Translations under genes and position numbers: made by a program
Source: Herbaspirillum huttiense
GTDB taxonomy: Bacteria; Pseudomonadota; Gammaproteobacteria; Burkholderiales; Burkholderiaceae_D
Reading direction: 5' to 3'
Assembly (NCBI RefSeq): GCF_004367745.1
Contig: NZ_CP037993.1
Span: 1,550,001 to 1,614,000 of the forward strand
Length of the DNA: 64,000 nt
Notes under the pieces: generated by a model
Databases searched by the model: none
The model's input: the letters and a program-made list of their open reading frames with translations, nothing else
Told to the model about the DNA's origin: nothing
In this document: positions 52,457-63,966 of the stretch, piece by piece
How the letters are laid out: the number at the start of each line of letters is the position of its first letter
How positions within the stretch are numbered: position 1 is the first letter of the stretch

Positions 52457-52500
52457 TGACGCTCCCGGCCGGGGTTCCCCGGCCGGGAGCGTCAATTTCA
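52457..52500 (+). terminator. Long GC hairpin after gap
   Basis: Perfect 18-bp stem (52457-52474 with 52477-52494) around TT. The following tract ATTTCAG is only weakly T-rich, but the stem is very stable. Confidence 0.8.
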
Positions 52501-52672
52501 GGGCTGTTTCGGCTTCTTTTCCTCGTATGCAAGCTTGCTTGCCAAGGTGAAAATAGTCGAATCAGCCTGCAAAAGGATCAGAAGGCTGTTGCAGGCACCG
52601 CTTGCAATGGCCTTTTGTCCGTTTGCGCATTGCCTGTCCACAACAAGAGCAACCGACCCAATGAGGGAACGC

Positions 52673-53188
52673 ATGTCAGCAAGCTCATCCCAGGCCCGCC
52701 GCCTGTTGGCCAACCTGGCCCTGATTTCCGCCGTCAGCTTCTCGCTGTCCGCGTGCGACTACATCAGCAGCTTTTCCAAGCCCAAGCAGACCCCGGAAGA
52801 AGCCAAGGCCGAAGGCATCGCCCTGGGCGCCGGCTGCCGCCAGGCCGGCCAGAGCCTGGAAGACTGCTACCAGCGCAACCCCGACGCCCTGAAGGCCGGT
52901 ATCTTCACCGGCTGGAAGGACATGCACGAATACATGGCCGCCAAGGGCATCCAGACCGTGACCCCGCCCGCTCCTGCGGCGGATGCCGCCAAGGATGATG
53001 CCAAGTCCAAGGATGGCAAGGACGGCAAGGACAAGGACGCCAAGGACAGCGACCGCAGCCGCGCCCGTGAGCGCGACGCCAATCGCGACAACGCGCGTTC
53101 GCGTGACCGCGAAAGCTCCTCGTCCTCGCGTGACAGTGGCAGCGACCGCCGTGCCAGCCGCGAAGAGAAAACGCCGCCCAAATATTGA
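52673..53188 (+). CDS. Lipoprotein with charged low-complexity tail
   Basis: 171 residues from ATG 52673, preceded by AGGGA 5 bases upstream (ATG 52661 is possible). Signal peptide with lipobox LSAC, lipid Cys C28. A short folded part follows (EEAKAEGIALGAGCRQAGQSLEDCYQRNPDALKAGIFTGWKDMHEYMAAKGIQ, cited only as a region), with two further Cys residues. The last 70 residues are low complexity: Lys/Asp/Gly repeats (KDGKDGKDKDAKD), then Arg/Asp/Ser (SRARERDANRDNARSRDRE) and a Ser run. Not recognised. The tail may bind anionic or cationic envelope polymers; that is speculation. Confidence 0.8.
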   Translation: MSASSSQARRLLANLALISAVSFSLSACDYISSFSKPKQTPEEAKAEGIALGAGCRQAGQSLEDCYQRNPDALKAGIFTGWKDMHEYMAAKGIQTVTPPAPAADAAKDDAKSKDGKDGKDKDAKDSDRSRARERDANRDNARSRDRESSSSSRDSGSDRRASREEKTPPKY

Positions 53189-53367
53189 TCTCGCATGAAC
53201 ACTGGCCCGGGACAGTTGCAGTCCTGCTTGCCAGCCGGTAACATCTGATGCCCCGCAGGCGCTTGCCGGCGGGGCATTTTTCCATCAGCCGGCAGGGGGA
53301 ACCGCCGGCGACCCAGATGCCAGCCGCCTCTGCCCGCGCATCCGGCCAGAACAACAAGCACAACGAC

Positions 53368-54096
53368 ATGAACTCACATTCACAGCCCTTGCCTCCGGCC
53401 ATGCCGGAGCACGTCCCGGAGACCGCCTTCGGCCTCTGGTTCCTGCGTACACCGACCTGGACCCTGCACGTGCTGGAACGCGCCCTGCAAGATCTGGAGC
53501 GCCTCATTCCCGAGCGGCGCAGCAGCTATGCGGTGGTCGCCGACGTCGGCTGCGGCTGGGGGCGCTCGCTCAAGAAGCTGCACCAGCGCTTTGCCCCGCA
53601 GCGCCTGATCGGCATGGACATCGATCCGAACATGATCGCTGCCGCACGCAGCGAGACCGAGGCCGAGGGCCTGCGCGCCGAGTTCATCCAGTGCTCCAGC
53701 TCGCGCATGCGGCTGGAAGACAATAGCGTGGACCTGCTGTTCTGCCACCAGACCTTCCATCACCTGATCGATCAGGAAGAGGCCATCCGCGAGTTCTACC
53801 GCGTCCTCAAACCGGGCGGCATCCTGCTCTTTGCCGAGTCGACCAGGCGCTACATTCATTCGTGGATCATCCGCCTGCTGTTCCGCCATCCGATGGAGGT
53901 CCAGAAGACCGCCGGCGAGTACCTGGCCCTGGTGCGCAGCGCCGGCTTCGAGGTCGCGCCGGAGTCGATTTCCTATCCCTACCTGTGGTGGAGCCGGGAA
54001 GACCTGGGGATACTGGAACGCGTCTTCGGCATCAAGCCCAAGGCGGAGCGGGAAGAAACGCTGATCAATCTGGTGGCCGTCAAACCCATGAATTAA
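53368..54096 (+). CDS. Class I SAM-dependent methyltransferase
   Basis: 242 residues from ATG 53368 (an earlier ATG at 53317 is open; no strong ribosome site marks either). Motif I VVADVGCGWGRSLKKL, acidic motif II MDIDPNMI, motif post-I DLLFCHQTFHHL and the REFYRVLKPGGILLFAE segment place it in the Methyltransf_11 group. Substrate unknown. It ends before a bidirectional terminator shared with glnE. Confidence 0.88.
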   Translation: MNSHSQPLPPAMPEHVPETAFGLWFLRTPTWTLHVLERALQDLERLIPERRSSYAVVADVGCGWGRSLKKLHQRFAPQRLIGMDIDPNMIAAARSETEAEGLRAEFIQCSSSRMRLEDNSVDLLFCHQTFHHLIDQEEAIREFYRVLKPGGILLFAESTRRYIHSWIIRLLFRHPMEVQKTAGEYLALVRSAGFEVAPESISYPYLWWSREDLGILERVFGIKPKAEREETLINLVAVKPMN

Positions 54097-54135
54097 AGGG
54101 TTTCACGCACGATCCGGTGCAGATGAAGGGAAATG

Positions 54136-54164
54136 AAAAAACGAGAGGCAACTCTCGTTTTTTT
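54136..54164. terminator. Bidirectional terminator between the methyltransferase gene and glnE
   Basis: 12-bp stem AAAAAACGAGAG (54136-54147) / CTCTCGTTTTTT (54152-54163), loop GCAA. A and T runs flank it, so it works for both convergent genes. Confidence 0.92.
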
Positions 54165-54186
54165 CTTCATCCCGCCGGACATTGAA

Positions 54187-56913
54187 TCAGCCGAAGACCT
54201 GCTGCCACAGCCGGATCACGCAAGCCCGTTCATGTTCCACCCGGATCGCATCGATGTGGGCGCGTTCGGAACCCTGCAGGCGGATCTGGTGCTGCAGCTT
54301 GCGGAACAGGCGGTAGGCATTGGCCGCTTCCGCCGCCAGCAGCGCATCAATCAGCCCGAGCTGGCCGGCCAGCTTGAGCAGGGCGATGTTGCCGATGTCG
54401 CCGGTCAGCTGCGGGTGGTCGCAGGCATGGCGCAGCACCAGGTATTGCACCATGAACTCGATGTCGATCATGCCGCCTTCATCGTGCTTCAGATCGAACA
54501 TCATGCTGCGATTGGGATGAGCATCGCGCATGCGGCGGCGCATCGATAGCACTTCCTCTTCCAGTTTGTTCACATCGCGCGGCTGGCGCAGTACACGCTC
54601 ACGCAATGCCTCGAAACGCTCGCCGATGGCGGGATCGCCCGCACAGAAGCGCGCCCGGGTCAGGGCCTGATGTTCCCAGATCCACGCCGCATTGAGCTGG
54701 TACTTCTCGAAGGAGGAGACCGGCGACACCAGCAATCCGCTGGCGCCATCCGGACGCAGGGCGATGTCGATGTCGAACAGGGTGCCGGCCGGGGTGTGGC
54801 TGGTCATCCAGGTGATGAAGCGCTGCGCCAGCTTGGCGTACAGGCCCGGGGCCTCCTGGTCCTCGTCGTCGTAGAGGAAGACCACGTCCAGGTCCGAGGC
54901 ATAGCCCAGCTCCTTGCCGCCCAGCTTGCCGTAGGCGATCACGGCAAAGCGCGGTACCTCGACATGGCGCTGGGCGATGCTCTGCCAGATCGCTTCGAGA
55001 GTGACCTGCACCAATACGTCGGCCAGGGCCGAAAGTTCATCGGCCAGCTTTTCCACCGACAGATCACCTTCCAGATCCTGTGCCAGCAGGCGGAACAGTT
55101 CGGCGTGATGCAGCTCGCGCAGGATGTCGAGCTGGCGTTCAGTGTCGCCCTCGGCCGTGGCCAGCTGGCGACGGCAGGTGTCGGCGAAGGCATTCCAGTC
55201 GGAGGTGGCCTTGAGGTTGCGGTCGTCCAGCAATTCGTCCAGCAGCAGCGGGTGGCGCGTCAGGTAAGTGGCGGCCCAGCCGCTGGCACCGATCATGCGT
55301 ACCAGGCGCTGCAGGGCATAGGGATATTCGGTGAGCAGCGCCAGATAGGCCGCACGGCGGGCGATCGCTTCGAGGAAGTCGAGCAGCCGGCCCAGCGCCG
55401 GCAACTGGTCGTAATGCAGCGCGGCCAGCAGCGGCAGTCCATTGTTGATGACGGTATTGAGCCGGTTGCGGCTGGCCTCGGGCAGGCTTTGCATGCGTGG
55501 CGACTGCCAGGTCAGGTGCAGGCGGCGCGCGCCGTTCTCGATGTCCTCCTCGGGGAAGCCGACCAGGCGCAGGGCGTCGGTGAGGCCTTCGAGATTGTCG
55601 TTCTCGCTCACCGCCACCGTTGGGCCATCGCTTTCGCCTTCGGATTGCTTGTCGGCGAAGATGGCATCGAACTGCGCGGCCACGATGGCACGCTGGTGTT
55701 CCAGCGCCTGCAGCAGTGCGGCGCTGTCGGCGTAGCCCATCATGTTGGCCACCAGCAGCAGGTCGTCGGGATTGACGGGGAGGGTGTGGGTCTGCGCATC
55801 TTCCAGGTATTGCAGACGATGCTCCAGGTCGCGCAGGAAGGTGTAGGCGTCCAGCAACTGCTCCACCACGTCAGGAGCCAGCAGCTCCTTGTCGGCCAGG
55901 GTGCGCAGGGTGGCGCGGGTGGAGCGGTCGCGCAGCTCGGCATCGCGTCCGCCACGGATCAGCTGGAACACCTGGCTGGTGAATTCGATCTCGCGAATGC
56001 CGCCCCGGCCCAGCTTGACGTTGTTGCTGCGGTCGGGGTGCAGGGCTTCCTGGCGCTTGACCTCGGCGCGGATCTGGCCGTGCATGGAGCGCAGCGCATC
56101 GATGGAACCGAAGTCCAGGTAGCGGCGGAAAATGAACGGCCGGCTGATTGCCTCCAGGGCGGCGATGTCTTCCTCGGTGCCCGTCAGCGCCCGCGCCTTG
56201 GTCCAGGCGTAGCGCTCCCATTCGCGGCCCTGGCGTACCAGGTATTCCTCGACCATGTTGAAGCTGGCCACCAGCGGCCCGGAATTGCCGTTGGGACGCA
56301 GCGCCATGTCGACGCGGAAGGTGAAGCCATCTTCAGTGATTTCAGCCAGTGCACCGATCAGCTTCTTGCCCAGGCGCACGAAGAATTCATGGTTGGAGAG
56401 CGATTTCTGGCCGGGCCCGGCTTGGGTATCGCCATCTTCCGGATAGACGAAGATGAGGTCGATATCGGAAGAAACGTTCAGTTCGCCCCCGCCCAGCTTG
56501 CCCATGCCCAGCACGATCATTTCCTGCGGGCGTCCTGATTCTTCACCCAACGGGGTGCCATGGAGGGCGATCTGCTCCTGCATCAGGGCCGCCAGATGGG
56601 TCTGCACGGCGAAATCGGCAAAACCGGTCATGGTGGCCACCACTTCGGCCAGGTCGGCGCGGCCATCCAGGTCACGGGTGATGAGGCTGCAGATGATCAG
56701 GTTGCGCAGACGCCGCATGGCGGCCGGCAGGCTCAGGCCGGTTTCCAGGTCGCGCGCCAGGCGCTGCTGCATGGCCTCGCGGTCCATGGGCTGGCGGGCG
56801 GCCTCGGCCACCAGGGCCGGGCGGGCCGGATCAGCCTGGGTCCAGCGGGTGTAGTAGCGGGAAGTGGAGGCGTCGACCAGGGAAGGATGATGAACAGGCA
56901 TAAGAGACCGCAA
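54187..56913 (-). CDS. glnE: Bifunctional glutamine synthetase adenylyltransferase/deadenylase
   Basis: Attaches and removes AMP on glutamine synthetase under control of PII. 908 residues with two nucleotidyltransferase domains: MGKLGGGELNVSSDIDLIFVY in the N-terminal half (deadenylation) and YGKLGGKELGYASDLDVVFLYDDED in the C-terminal half (adenylylation), each with the DxD metal motif, joined by a helical regulatory domain. Start ATG at 56913 or 56901. Divergent from yhdP with 299 bases between, the usual layout in Burkholderiales. Confidence 0.97.
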   Translation of the reverse strand: MRSLMPVHHPSLVDASTSRYYTRWTQADPARPALVAEAARQPMDREAMQQRLARDLETGLSLPAAMRRLRNLIICSLITRDLDGRADLAEVVATMTGFADFAVQTHLAALMQEQIALHGTPLGEESGRPQEMIVLGMGKLGGGELNVSSDIDLIFVYPEDGDTQAGPGQKSLSNHEFFVRLGKKLIGALAEITEDGFTFRVDMALRPNGNSGPLVASFNMVEEYLVRQGREWERYAWTKARALTGTEEDIAALEAISRPFIFRRYLDFGSIDALRSMHGQIRAEVKRQEALHPDRSNNVKLGRGGIREIEFTSQVFQLIRGGRDAELRDRSTRATLRTLADKELLAPDVVEQLLDAYTFLRDLEHRLQYLEDAQTHTLPVNPDDLLLVANMMGYADSAALLQALEHQRAIVAAQFDAIFADKQSEGESDGPTVAVSENDNLEGLTDALRLVGFPEEDIENGARRLHLTWQSPRMQSLPEASRNRLNTVINNGLPLLAALHYDQLPALGRLLDFLEAIARRAAYLALLTEYPYALQRLVRMIGASGWAATYLTRHPLLLDELLDDRNLKATSDWNAFADTCRRQLATAEGDTERQLDILRELHHAELFRLLAQDLEGDLSVEKLADELSALADVLVQVTLEAIWQSIAQRHVEVPRFAVIAYGKLGGKELGYASDLDVVFLYDDEDQEAPGLYAKLAQRFITWMTSHTPAGTLFDIDIALRPDGASGLLVSPVSSFEKYQLNAAWIWEHQALTRARFCAGDPAIGERFEALRERVLRQPRDVNKLEEEVLSMRRRMRDAHPNRSMMFDLKHDEGGMIDIEFMVQYLVLRHACDHPQLTGDIGNIALLKLAGQLGLIDALLAAEAANAYRLFRKLQHQIRLQGSERAHIDAIRVEHERACVIRLWQQVFG

Positions 56914-57212
56914 AGCTCCACGACAAGGTGTAAAAGGAAGAAAACCGGTGCTCCCCCGGCTTCAGGCCCGTCCCGCCGATGCCGACAATGCAGGCAAGGC
57001 GGAGGCCGGGGCAGGGTCCCCGGCATGCCAGCTGACTGCGGACTGACGATGGACGTAAAAAGGAGCGAATCCGGCGATTCTAGCCTTCCTTTTTAAACTT
57101 ATCGCCGTTTTTGCCCCTCATAGCCCCTTTGCCAAGATGGCATGGGCTGGTTTTCCATGCGATCATGCTGCCTGCCCGATTCCATTTTTCTGCCGAGCCG
57201 CCTTGCAACCTG

Positions 57213-60200
57213 ATGTCCCAAGAACAACATAACGCCGCACCGAAGCCTGGCCGTTGGGCGCTGTGCTGGCGATTTGCACGGGGCAGCTATCGGCGCCTGA
57301 ACCGGGCTACCCACCACGTCCTGGGTTTCACCCTCAAGCTGCTGCTGGCCGCCTACTTCGTCTTTTGCGCGCTGTTTCTGGTGCTGCGCTATGCGGTGCT
57401 GCCCGAGGTGGGCCACTACAAGCCCCGCATTGAAGCCCTGATCTCGCACCAGCTCGGCCGTGCGGTCAGCATCGAGACCATTGATGCTTCCTGGAGCGGA
57501 TTGCGGCCCCAGCTCTCGCTGACCAATTTCACCGTTCACGACCAGCAGGGCGAAGCCGCCCTGAGCCTGCCGCGCGTATCGACCACGCTGTCCTGGAGCA
57601 GCGTCCTGGTGGCGTCGCTGCGTCTGGAAAACCTCAGTATCGAAGGGGCCGACCTGGCCATCCGCCGCGATGCAGCCGGCAAGCTGTATGTGGCCGGCAT
57701 CCCGGTACCGGCCGGGGGCGATGGCAGCAACCTGGACTGGCTGCTGTCGCAGCGCGAAATCGTGATCCGTCACAGCAAGCTGCGCTGGGATGACGAATTG
57801 CGCCAGGCACCCGAGCTGGTGCTGGAAGATGTCAACCTGGTGTTGCACAACCGCTGGCTACGCCATCGGCTCTCGCTGCGCGCCATTCCGCCGCAGGATA
57901 TGGCGGCTCCTCTGGATGTACGGGCCGATTTCAGCCATCCGGCCTTTGCGCGCAGTTCCGACATCGCGCGCTGGAAGGGCTTGCTCTATGCCGATCTGCG
58001 CAATACCGAGCTGTCGGTCTGGCGCGCCTGGTTCGATTATCCGATCGCCATCAACAGCGGCCGCGGCTCGGTGCGCGCCTGGCTGACGCTGGATCACGCC
58101 AAGGTCGCCAACTTCACCGCCGACCTCGGTCTCACCGATTTCAATGCTCGCCTGTCGCGCCAGCTGGAGCCGCTGTCCTTGAAACGCGTCAATGGACGCA
58201 TCTCCGCCAGTGAAACCCTGGGCCCCAATGCTGAGGACGGCGTACCGACCTTCGGTGCCAACGGCCATCAGGTGACCCTGACCGATTTTTCCATCGAGAC
58301 CCCGGACGGCTTCGTGCTGCCGCCGACCTCGATTGCCGAGAGCTATGAACCGGCCACGCCCCTGAAGGCCGAGCGCACCAGCGTCAAGGCCACCTATCTG
58401 AACCTGCAGACGCTGTCGCAGCTGGCCACCCGCCTGCCGCTGGCGCCGTCCCAGCGCAAGCTGCTGGACGACCTGGCCCCGCGCGGAGAGCTGCATGATT
58501 TCACCGTGCAGTGGCAGGGCACTTATCCCGAGCTGAGTTCCTACCGCGTCAATGGCCGCTTCAAGGGCCTGGGGCTGAAGGGCTTGCCGGCCCATGTCGA
58601 GCCGCGCAAGAACGCTGCCCAGCAAGCCCGCGCACAGTGGGCGGCCTTCCCCGGTTTCAGCAACCTGTCCGGCGAGATCGATGCCAGCGAGAAGGGTGGT
58701 TCGGTCAAGGTCGATGCGCAGCAACTGGCATTCGAGCTGCCGACCGATCTGTTCCGCGAATCCAGTCTACCCTTTGACAGCCTCAAGCTGCAGGCGCGCT
58801 GGCAATACCTGAAGGACCAGACCCTGCAGGTGGATCTGGACCAGATGCAGTTCGCCCAGCCCGGCGTGGCCGGCAGACTGAGCGGGCAGCACCTGCTGCC
58901 GCTGCAGGGCCGCTCGGCCGGCAGCGTCGACCTGCATGGCGAGCTGACCAGCTTCGATGTGAAGGCGATTCGCCGTTACCTGCCGCAACACATGAGCGAA
59001 CCGCTGCATCGCTGGCTCACCGAGGGCTTGCTGGCCGGCAATCTGAAGGAGGTGCAGTTCAAGCTCAAGGGGGCGCTGGCCGATTTCCCTTTCCACACCA
59101 GCAAGCCGGGCGAGCAGCCCAAGGGCGTATTCCAGCTGGCAGGCGAGTTCGAGGGGCTGAAGCTGAACTACACCCCCGGCCACGTTGGCCGGGATGGCAA
59201 GGAGCCGGAGTGGCCGCTGCTGGAGGAGGGCCGGGGGCGCATCAGCGTCGATCGCACGCGGCTGGAGATCAAGGCTGACAGCGCCCGTACCCTGGGCGCG
59301 CGGCTGGGACCGGTGACGGCGCGGGTGGCGGATGTCGATTCGCATGATGCCGTGCTGGAAATCGATGGCGTTGCCAATGGCCCCATGCCGGTCTTCCTGC
59401 AATACGTCAACCAGAGCCCGGTAGCGCGCTGGACCGGCAACGTCATGGAACACAGCACCGCCACCGGCGAGGCGCGTCTGGACCTGAAGTTCCAGATGCC
59501 GCTGCACCATGCCATCGATACCCGCGCACAGGGGGCCTTCAACTTCGCCAACAATGACGTCGACCTGCTGCCGGAACTGCCGCCCATCTATCGCACCAGC
59601 GGCAAGGTCGAGTTCAACGAGCGCGGCTTCACGCTCAATGGCGTGCGCGGCCAGTTCCTGGGCGATAACCTGGCCATCAGCGGCGGCACCCAGAAGGATG
59701 GCAGCAGCCAGGTACGTCTGGACGGTGCCATCAACATCGAGAACCTGCGCAAGCAATACCCCGAGCCTTCGCTGCAGCGCCTGCTGGCGCGCTTCTCGGG
59801 CGGCACCCGCTACAGCGCCACGGTGCTGGTGCGGCAGCATCAGCCGGAAGTCACGGTCGAGTCCAGCCTGGCCGGTCTCGGCGTGGACCTGCCGGTGCCC
59901 CTGCGCAAGGGCGTGCAGGACACCCTGCCGATGCGCTTCGACCTGCTGCCGCTGGCCTCGTCCGATCCGCTGATCGAACGCGAGGAAATGCGTGTGTCGC
60001 TGGGCTCGAACGTGGCGTCGCGCTATGTGCGCGAGCGCGTCGCCGCCAAGGGCAATGAGTGGCGCGTCACCAGCGGCGGCATCGGCTGGAACCAGCCGGC
60101 ACCGACTCCGGCCTCTGGTCTGAAGCTGGCTTTGGCCACCGACAGCCTGGATGCCGACGCCTGGCTGGCTCTGAAGAAGGACCTGGCGGGCAAGGACGCG

Positions 60201-61517
60201 GCGGCCGCTGGCAACGGTGCAGCCGCAGGCAATCGCCTGGGCAACAGCGATGTCACGCAATACCTGGAGCCGGACAGCGTCTCGGCCCGCGTCGGCGAAC
60301 TGAACCTGATGGGCAAGAAGCTCAACAAGCTGATCCTGGAAGCGGCGCATCGACGCAATGCCTGGCAGATCAACCTGGAGTCCCAGCAAGCCGCCGGTAC
60401 CGTGACCTGGGACGAACCCGGCAGTGCAAGCGGGGCCGGCAAGGTCACGGCACGGCTGTCCTCGCTGGTCATTCCCAAGTCCAGCCCGACGGCCGACGCG
60501 GCCCAGCCCGCCAGTGCCGACAAGACCGACGACAACCTGCAGATGCCCGCGCTGGACATCCGCGCCGAGCAGTTCGAACTGGGCGGCAAGAAGCTGGGCC
60601 GGCTGGAACTCGATGCCAGCAACATCCTGACCTCGGTCGGCCGCGAATGGCGCATCAGCCGCCTGCTGCTGACCAATCCCGACGCGCAGTTCCGGGCAGC
60701 CGGCAACTGGCTCACCTTCGGCAGCAATCACACCTCCAACTTCACCTATGCGCTGGATATCGAGGATGCAGGCAAGCTGCTGGAACGCTTCGGTTATCCC
60801 GGCACCATCCGCGGCGGGCGCGGCAAGCTCGACGGCGATCTCAGCTGGAAGGCACCGCCCTATGCGATGGACATGGCAACGCTGGCCGGGCAGGTGCACA
60901 TGGACGTGCATTCGGGACAGTTCCTGAAGGTGGATCCGGGGGCTGCCAAGCTGCTGGGTGTGCTCAACCTGCAGGCCTTGCCGCGCCGGCTGACGCTGGA
61001 CTTCCGCGACGTGTTCTCGGAAGGTTTTGCCTTCGACACCGTGGCAGGAACCGCCAGCATCGCCAAGGGCATCGCCAGCACGGACAATCTCAAGATGGCG
61101 GGCGTGACGGCCTCGGTGCTGATGAGCGGCTCGGCCGACATCGCCCGCGAGACCCAGGACCTGCATGTGGTGGTGATCCCCGAGATCAACCTGGGTACTG
61201 CCTCGGTGGTGGCGATGGCGGTCAATCCGGTGGTGGGGGTGAGCACCTTGCTGGCGCAGCTGTTCCTGCGCAATCCGGTGATGAAGTCGCTCAGCTTCGA
61301 ATACAAGGTGACAGGTCCCTGGAGCGACCCCATCGTGGTCAAGCAGGGGCAGGTCTCGCCGGTGGATGCAGAACGTGCCCGCGAGGTGCTGCAGAAGGGC
61401 AAGGGCGGCAAGGAGGATGGCAAGCCTGACAATGACCTGATGCCGCCCCCTTTGCCGGCTCCGGCGCAGCGGCGCGGCGCACCCGCGCCGGGACCGGCCA
61501 TCAATTCCGGTGCCTGA
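57213..61517 (+). CDS. yhdP: YhdP-family AsmA-like envelope protein
   Basis: 1,434 residues. One N-terminal membrane segment at about 36-60, then a very long beta-rich periplasmic region with DUF3971 (YhdP, central) and an AsmA-like C-terminal region (GPWSDPIVVK). AsmA/TamB/YhdP proteins are bridge-like lipid conduits, and YhdP moves phospholipid to the outer membrane. Low-complexity Ala/Gly inserts occur near residues 1,000 and 1,100 and at the Pro-rich C-terminus. ATG 57213 (MSQEQHNAAPK) is preferred; in-frame ATG codons at 57111 and 57165 are possible. Upstream of nit and tldD, a conserved order. Confidence 0.92.
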   Translation: MSQEQHNAAPKPGRWALCWRFARGSYRRLNRATHHVLGFTLKLLLAAYFVFCALFLVLRYAVLPEVGHYKPRIEALISHQLGRAVSIETIDASWSGLRPQLSLTNFTVHDQQGEAALSLPRVSTTLSWSSVLVASLRLENLSIEGADLAIRRDAAGKLYVAGIPVPAGGDGSNLDWLLSQREIVIRHSKLRWDDELRQAPELVLEDVNLVLHNRWLRHRLSLRAIPPQDMAAPLDVRADFSHPAFARSSDIARWKGLLYADLRNTELSVWRAWFDYPIAINSGRGSVRAWLTLDHAKVANFTADLGLTDFNARLSRQLEPLSLKRVNGRISASETLGPNAEDGVPTFGANGHQVTLTDFSIETPDGFVLPPTSIAESYEPATPLKAERTSVKATYLNLQTLSQLATRLPLAPSQRKLLDDLAPRGELHDFTVQWQGTYPELSSYRVNGRFKGLGLKGLPAHVEPRKNAAQQARAQWAAFPGFSNLSGEIDASEKGGSVKVDAQQLAFELPTDLFRESSLPFDSLKLQARWQYLKDQTLQVDLDQMQFAQPGVAGRLSGQHLLPLQGRSAGSVDLHGELTSFDVKAIRRYLPQHMSEPLHRWLTEGLLAGNLKEVQFKLKGALADFPFHTSKPGEQPKGVFQLAGEFEGLKLNYTPGHVGRDGKEPEWPLLEEGRGRISVDRTRLEIKADSARTLGARLGPVTARVADVDSHDAVLEIDGVANGPMPVFLQYVNQSPVARWTGNVMEHSTATGEARLDLKFQMPLHHAIDTRAQGAFNFANNDVDLLPELPPIYRTSGKVEFNERGFTLNGVRGQFLGDNLAISGGTQKDGSSQVRLDGAINIENLRKQYPEPSLQRLLARFSGGTRYSATVLVRQHQPEVTVESSLAGLGVDLPVPLRKGVQDTLPMRFDLLPLASSDPLIEREEMRVSLGSNVASRYVRERVAAKGNEWRVTSGGIGWNQPAPTPASGLKLALATDSLDADAWLALKKDLAGKDAAAAGNGAAAGNRLGNSDVTQYLEPDSVSARVGELNLMGKKLNKLILEAAHRRNAWQINLESQQAAGTVTWDEPGSASGAGKVTARLSSLVIPKSSPTADAAQPASADKTDDNLQMPALDIRAEQFELGGKKLGRLELDASNILTSVGREWRISRLLLTNPDAQFRAAGNWLTFGSNHTSNFTYALDIEDAGKLLERFGYPGTIRGGRGKLDGDLSWKAPPYAMDMATLAGQVHMDVHSGQFLKVDPGAAKLLGVLNLQALPRRLTLDFRDVFSEGFAFDTVAGTASIAKGIASTDNLKMAGVTASVLMSGSADIARETQDLHVVVIPEINLGTASVVAMAVNPVVGVSTLLAQLFLRNPVMKSLSFEYKVTGPWSDPIVVKQGQVSPVDAERAREVLQKGKGGKEDGKPDNDLMPPPLPAPAQRRGAPAPGPAINSGA

Positions 61518-61613
61518 TCCTGGTTCCGTCCCCGGCCTGGCCTGCGCGGCTGGCGCGGATGGGCGATACTGGCGGCATTCTTTCTTCACTCACCACGCTG
61601 GCAAGAGGCAGAC

Positions 61614-62420
61614 ATGAGCGATTCCTTCAAGGTGGCGGCGATCCAGATGGTCTCCACCCCCGAGCCATTGCAGAACTTCGATGCGGCCAGCCGCCTGGTG
61701 GCGCAGGCAGCGCAGCAGGGCGCGCAACTGGCGCTGCTGCCGGAATACTGGCCCATCATGGGCCTGCACGAGCGCGACAAGCTGGCCCATGCCGAAGCCG
61801 ATGGCAGCGGTCCCATGCAGGAATGCATGAGCGCCCTGGCGCGCGAGCACCGGCTGTGGCTGGTGGGCGGCACACTGCCGCTGCAGTCGGCGGTTTCCGG
61901 CAAGGTGCTCAATACTTCACTGGTCTATGGACCGGATGGCCAGCGGGTGGCGCGTTACGACAAGATCCACTTGTTCAATTTCGTGCGGGGTGAAGAAAAC
62001 TACGACGAAGCCCGCACCATCGAATACGGCAGCGAAGTGCGCAGCTTCGAGGCACCCTTCGGGCGGGTCGGCTTGTCGGTGTGCTATGACCTGCGCTTCC
62101 CGGAGCTGTATCGCGCCATGGGCGAGTGCGCCCTGATCGTGATGCCTGCCGCCTTCACCTATACCACCGGCCGCGCGCACTGGGAGCTGCTGCTGCGCGC
62201 GCGTGCCGTCGAAAACCAGTGCTACGTACTGGCCTCGGCGCAGGGCGGGCAGCACGTCAATGGCCGCCGTACCTGGGGCCACAGCATGCTGGTGGATCCC
62301 TGGGGCGAGATCGTTTCGGTGCTTCCTGAGGGAGAAGGGCTTGTGATCGGCGACATTGATCCCCATCGTCTACAATACGTTCGAGAAAGCTTGCCGGCGC
62401 TACGCCATCGCAAGCTTTGA
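61614..62420 (+). CDS. Carbon-nitrogen hydrolase, Nit1/Nit2-like amidase
   Basis: 268 residues, nitrilase superfamily. Catalytic E44 (LLPEYWP), K116 (YDKIHLFN) and C156 ([13 protein letters not shown]). Closest to the Nit1 branch, deaminated-glutathione amidase, or omega-amidase; the DKIHLFNF and [12 protein letters not shown] blocks fit either. Repair of deaminated glutathione is the best guess. The yhdP-nit-tldD order is conserved in betaproteobacteria. Confidence 0.9.
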   Translation: MSDSFKVAAIQMVSTPEPLQNFDAASRLVAQAAQQGAQLALLPEYWPIMGLHERDKLAHAEADGSGPMQECMSALAREHRLWLVGGTLPLQSAVSGKVLNTSLVYGPDGQRVARYDKIHLFNFVRGEENYDEARTIEYGSEVRSFEAPFGRVGLSVCYDLRFPELYRAMGECALIVMPAAFTYTTGRAHWELLLRARAVENQCYVLASAQGGQHVNGRRTWGHSMLVDPWGEIVSVLPEGEGLVIGDIDPHRLQYVRESLPALRHRKL

Positions 62421-62445
62421 CCTTTTTGCCTTCCGACAAGACGCT

Positions 62446-63906
<1,461 letters not shown>

Positions 63907-63933
63907 TCGTTCATCGCTGCATCGTTTCTTGTG

Positions 63934-63966
63934 AAAACCGCCGGTGTCATTCACCGGCGGTTTTTT
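63934..63966 (+). terminator. Intrinsic terminator of the yhdP-nit-tldD series
   Basis: 13-bp stem AAAACCGCCGGTG (63934-63946) / CACCGGCGGTTTT (63952-63964), five-base loop, extra T residues. The final 34 bases of the window show nothing assignable. Confidence 0.92.

Noticed and set aside
58767..61589. A 940-codon open frame opposite yhdP
   Set aside because: Shadow of yhdP in GC-rich sequence; no start context, no domain, and skewed composition.
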